From the NCBI GenBank assembly GCA_003220195.1, contig QHRT01000115.1, positions 29,968 to 36,009 of the forward strand: DNA of 6,042 nucleotides, written 5' to 3'. This document shows positions 5,493 through 6,042 of the stretch, one piece after another; position 1 is the stretch's first letter, and each line of letters opens with the position of its first letter. Under the pieces are notes generated by a model that ran no database searches, was not told the DNA's origin, and saw nothing but the letters and a program-made list of their open reading frames with translations. This stretch comes from Candidatus Rokuibacteriota bacterium. GTDB taxonomy: Bacteria; Methylomirabilota; Methylomirabilia; Rokubacteriales; CSP1-6. Position numbers and translations under genes: made by a program.

Positions 5493-6042
5493 ACCTCCGC
5501 GCGATGGGCCCAACGGCTGGGAAAGATCGACCCGGTCGCGCGGCTCGATTCCGACGTGGCGGACGCCGACCGCGCGTCGGCCTGGCGAGCGCTCGAGACC
5601 GGCCGAACGCGGCTCGGGGTCGGGACGCGCGGCGCGTTGCTCGCGCCGTTCGCCAGCTTTCCGACACTCGTGCTCATCGACGAGCACGACGAAGCGCACC
5701 GCCCGCCCGGCCATCCGCGTCTGCATGCGCGCGACATTGTGTTCGAGCGCGCGCGCCGCGAGAGGCTCGCGCTCTGGCTCACGTCGGCGACGCCAAGCGT
5801 GGAGACGTGGTGGCGCACGACCGTCGGGCTGGTCCGCACCGATCGTGGCGAGCGTGGCGCCTGGCCGAACGTCGTCATCGCCGACACACGGGGCATCCTG
5901 CGTCGCGAACCCCTGACGCCCGAGCTCTCGCGCGCGCTGCGTGAGACCCTCTCGCGCGGTGGTCGAGCGTTCATCGCCGTGAGCCGCCTGACGGCATCGC
6001 TGGCGTGCGACGAGTGCGGCCTGATCGTCCGGTGTGAGACGT
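5493..6042 (+). pseudogene. priA: PriA-like helicase/zinc region after the in-frame TAG (continues past window)
   Basis: The priA frame stays open from the TAG to the window end, 183 codons, with PriA motifs in the right order: GVGTRGALLAPF (family: VVGTRSA-x-FAPL), LVLIDEHDEAH with DEHD at 5679-5690 in place of DEEHD, LHARD (5721-5735), SATPS (5784-5798, helicase motif III), LTPELSRALRETLSRGGRAFIAVSR, and the first zinc-binding cysteines (codons at 6006, 6015 and 6033). Since the frame does not change, the only visible lesion is one stop codon. In-frame GTG at 5556 or TTG at 5637 could in theory restart translation, but neither has a clear ribosome binding site. It could be a pseudogene tail, the second half of a gene split by an assembly or base-call error, or a recoded amber. 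The altered DEEH box and absent Walker A suggest the protein would lack helicase activity anyway. The 3' end is outside the window. Confidence 0.68.

Overview
The window is high-GC chromosomal DNA packed with housekeeping genes. No phage, IS, CRISPR or RNA gene is visible. The gene order yicC-remA-gmk-rpoZ-coaBC-(udg)-priA is essentially the Bacillus yloC-remA-gmk-rpoZ-coaBC-priA cluster with a family 4 uracil-DNA glycosylase inserted before priA. That order, the high GC and the protein variants (a CoaC of the PAMD/ASGL type, a degenerate PriA) suggest a deep-branching GC-rich lineage, perhaps Acidobacteriota (Vicinamibacteria-like). This assignment is inference; no phylogenetic marker was searched.

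Layout: (1) 3-446, + strand, C-terminal part of alanine dehydrogenase, cut by the window edge. (2) 477-495, a perfect hairpin between two convergent genes. (3) 523-888, - strand, a small four-helix membrane protein of unknown function. (4) 889-1141, a divergent intergenic region with a good sigma70-type promoter (TTGACA-N18-TACTAT) facing right and a possible 29-codon leader peptide whose stop overlaps the yicC start. (5) 1142-6042, a + strand operon: yicC (RNase), remA (DUF370), gmk (guanylate kinase), rpoZ (RNA polymerase omega), coaBC (coenzyme A synthesis), udg (4Fe-4S uracil-DNA glycosylase) and priA (primosomal protein N'). From remA onward every junction overlaps by 1 to 8 nt, so translation is probably coupled throughout. 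The operon joins nucleotide supply, transcription, CoA synthesis, RNA turnover and DNA repair/replication restart, a typical growth-linked set.

The main oddities are at the right end. The priA frame carries a TAG at 5490-5492, yet the same frame continues with recognisable PriA motifs to the window edge. In addition, this PriA lacks a visible Walker A motif and has an altered DEEH box, so it looks like a helicase-dead PriA even without the stop. A second point is CoaC, where the usual catalytic Cys and Asn positions are Ser and Asp. I see no novel multi-gene system here; the interest lies in these variants.
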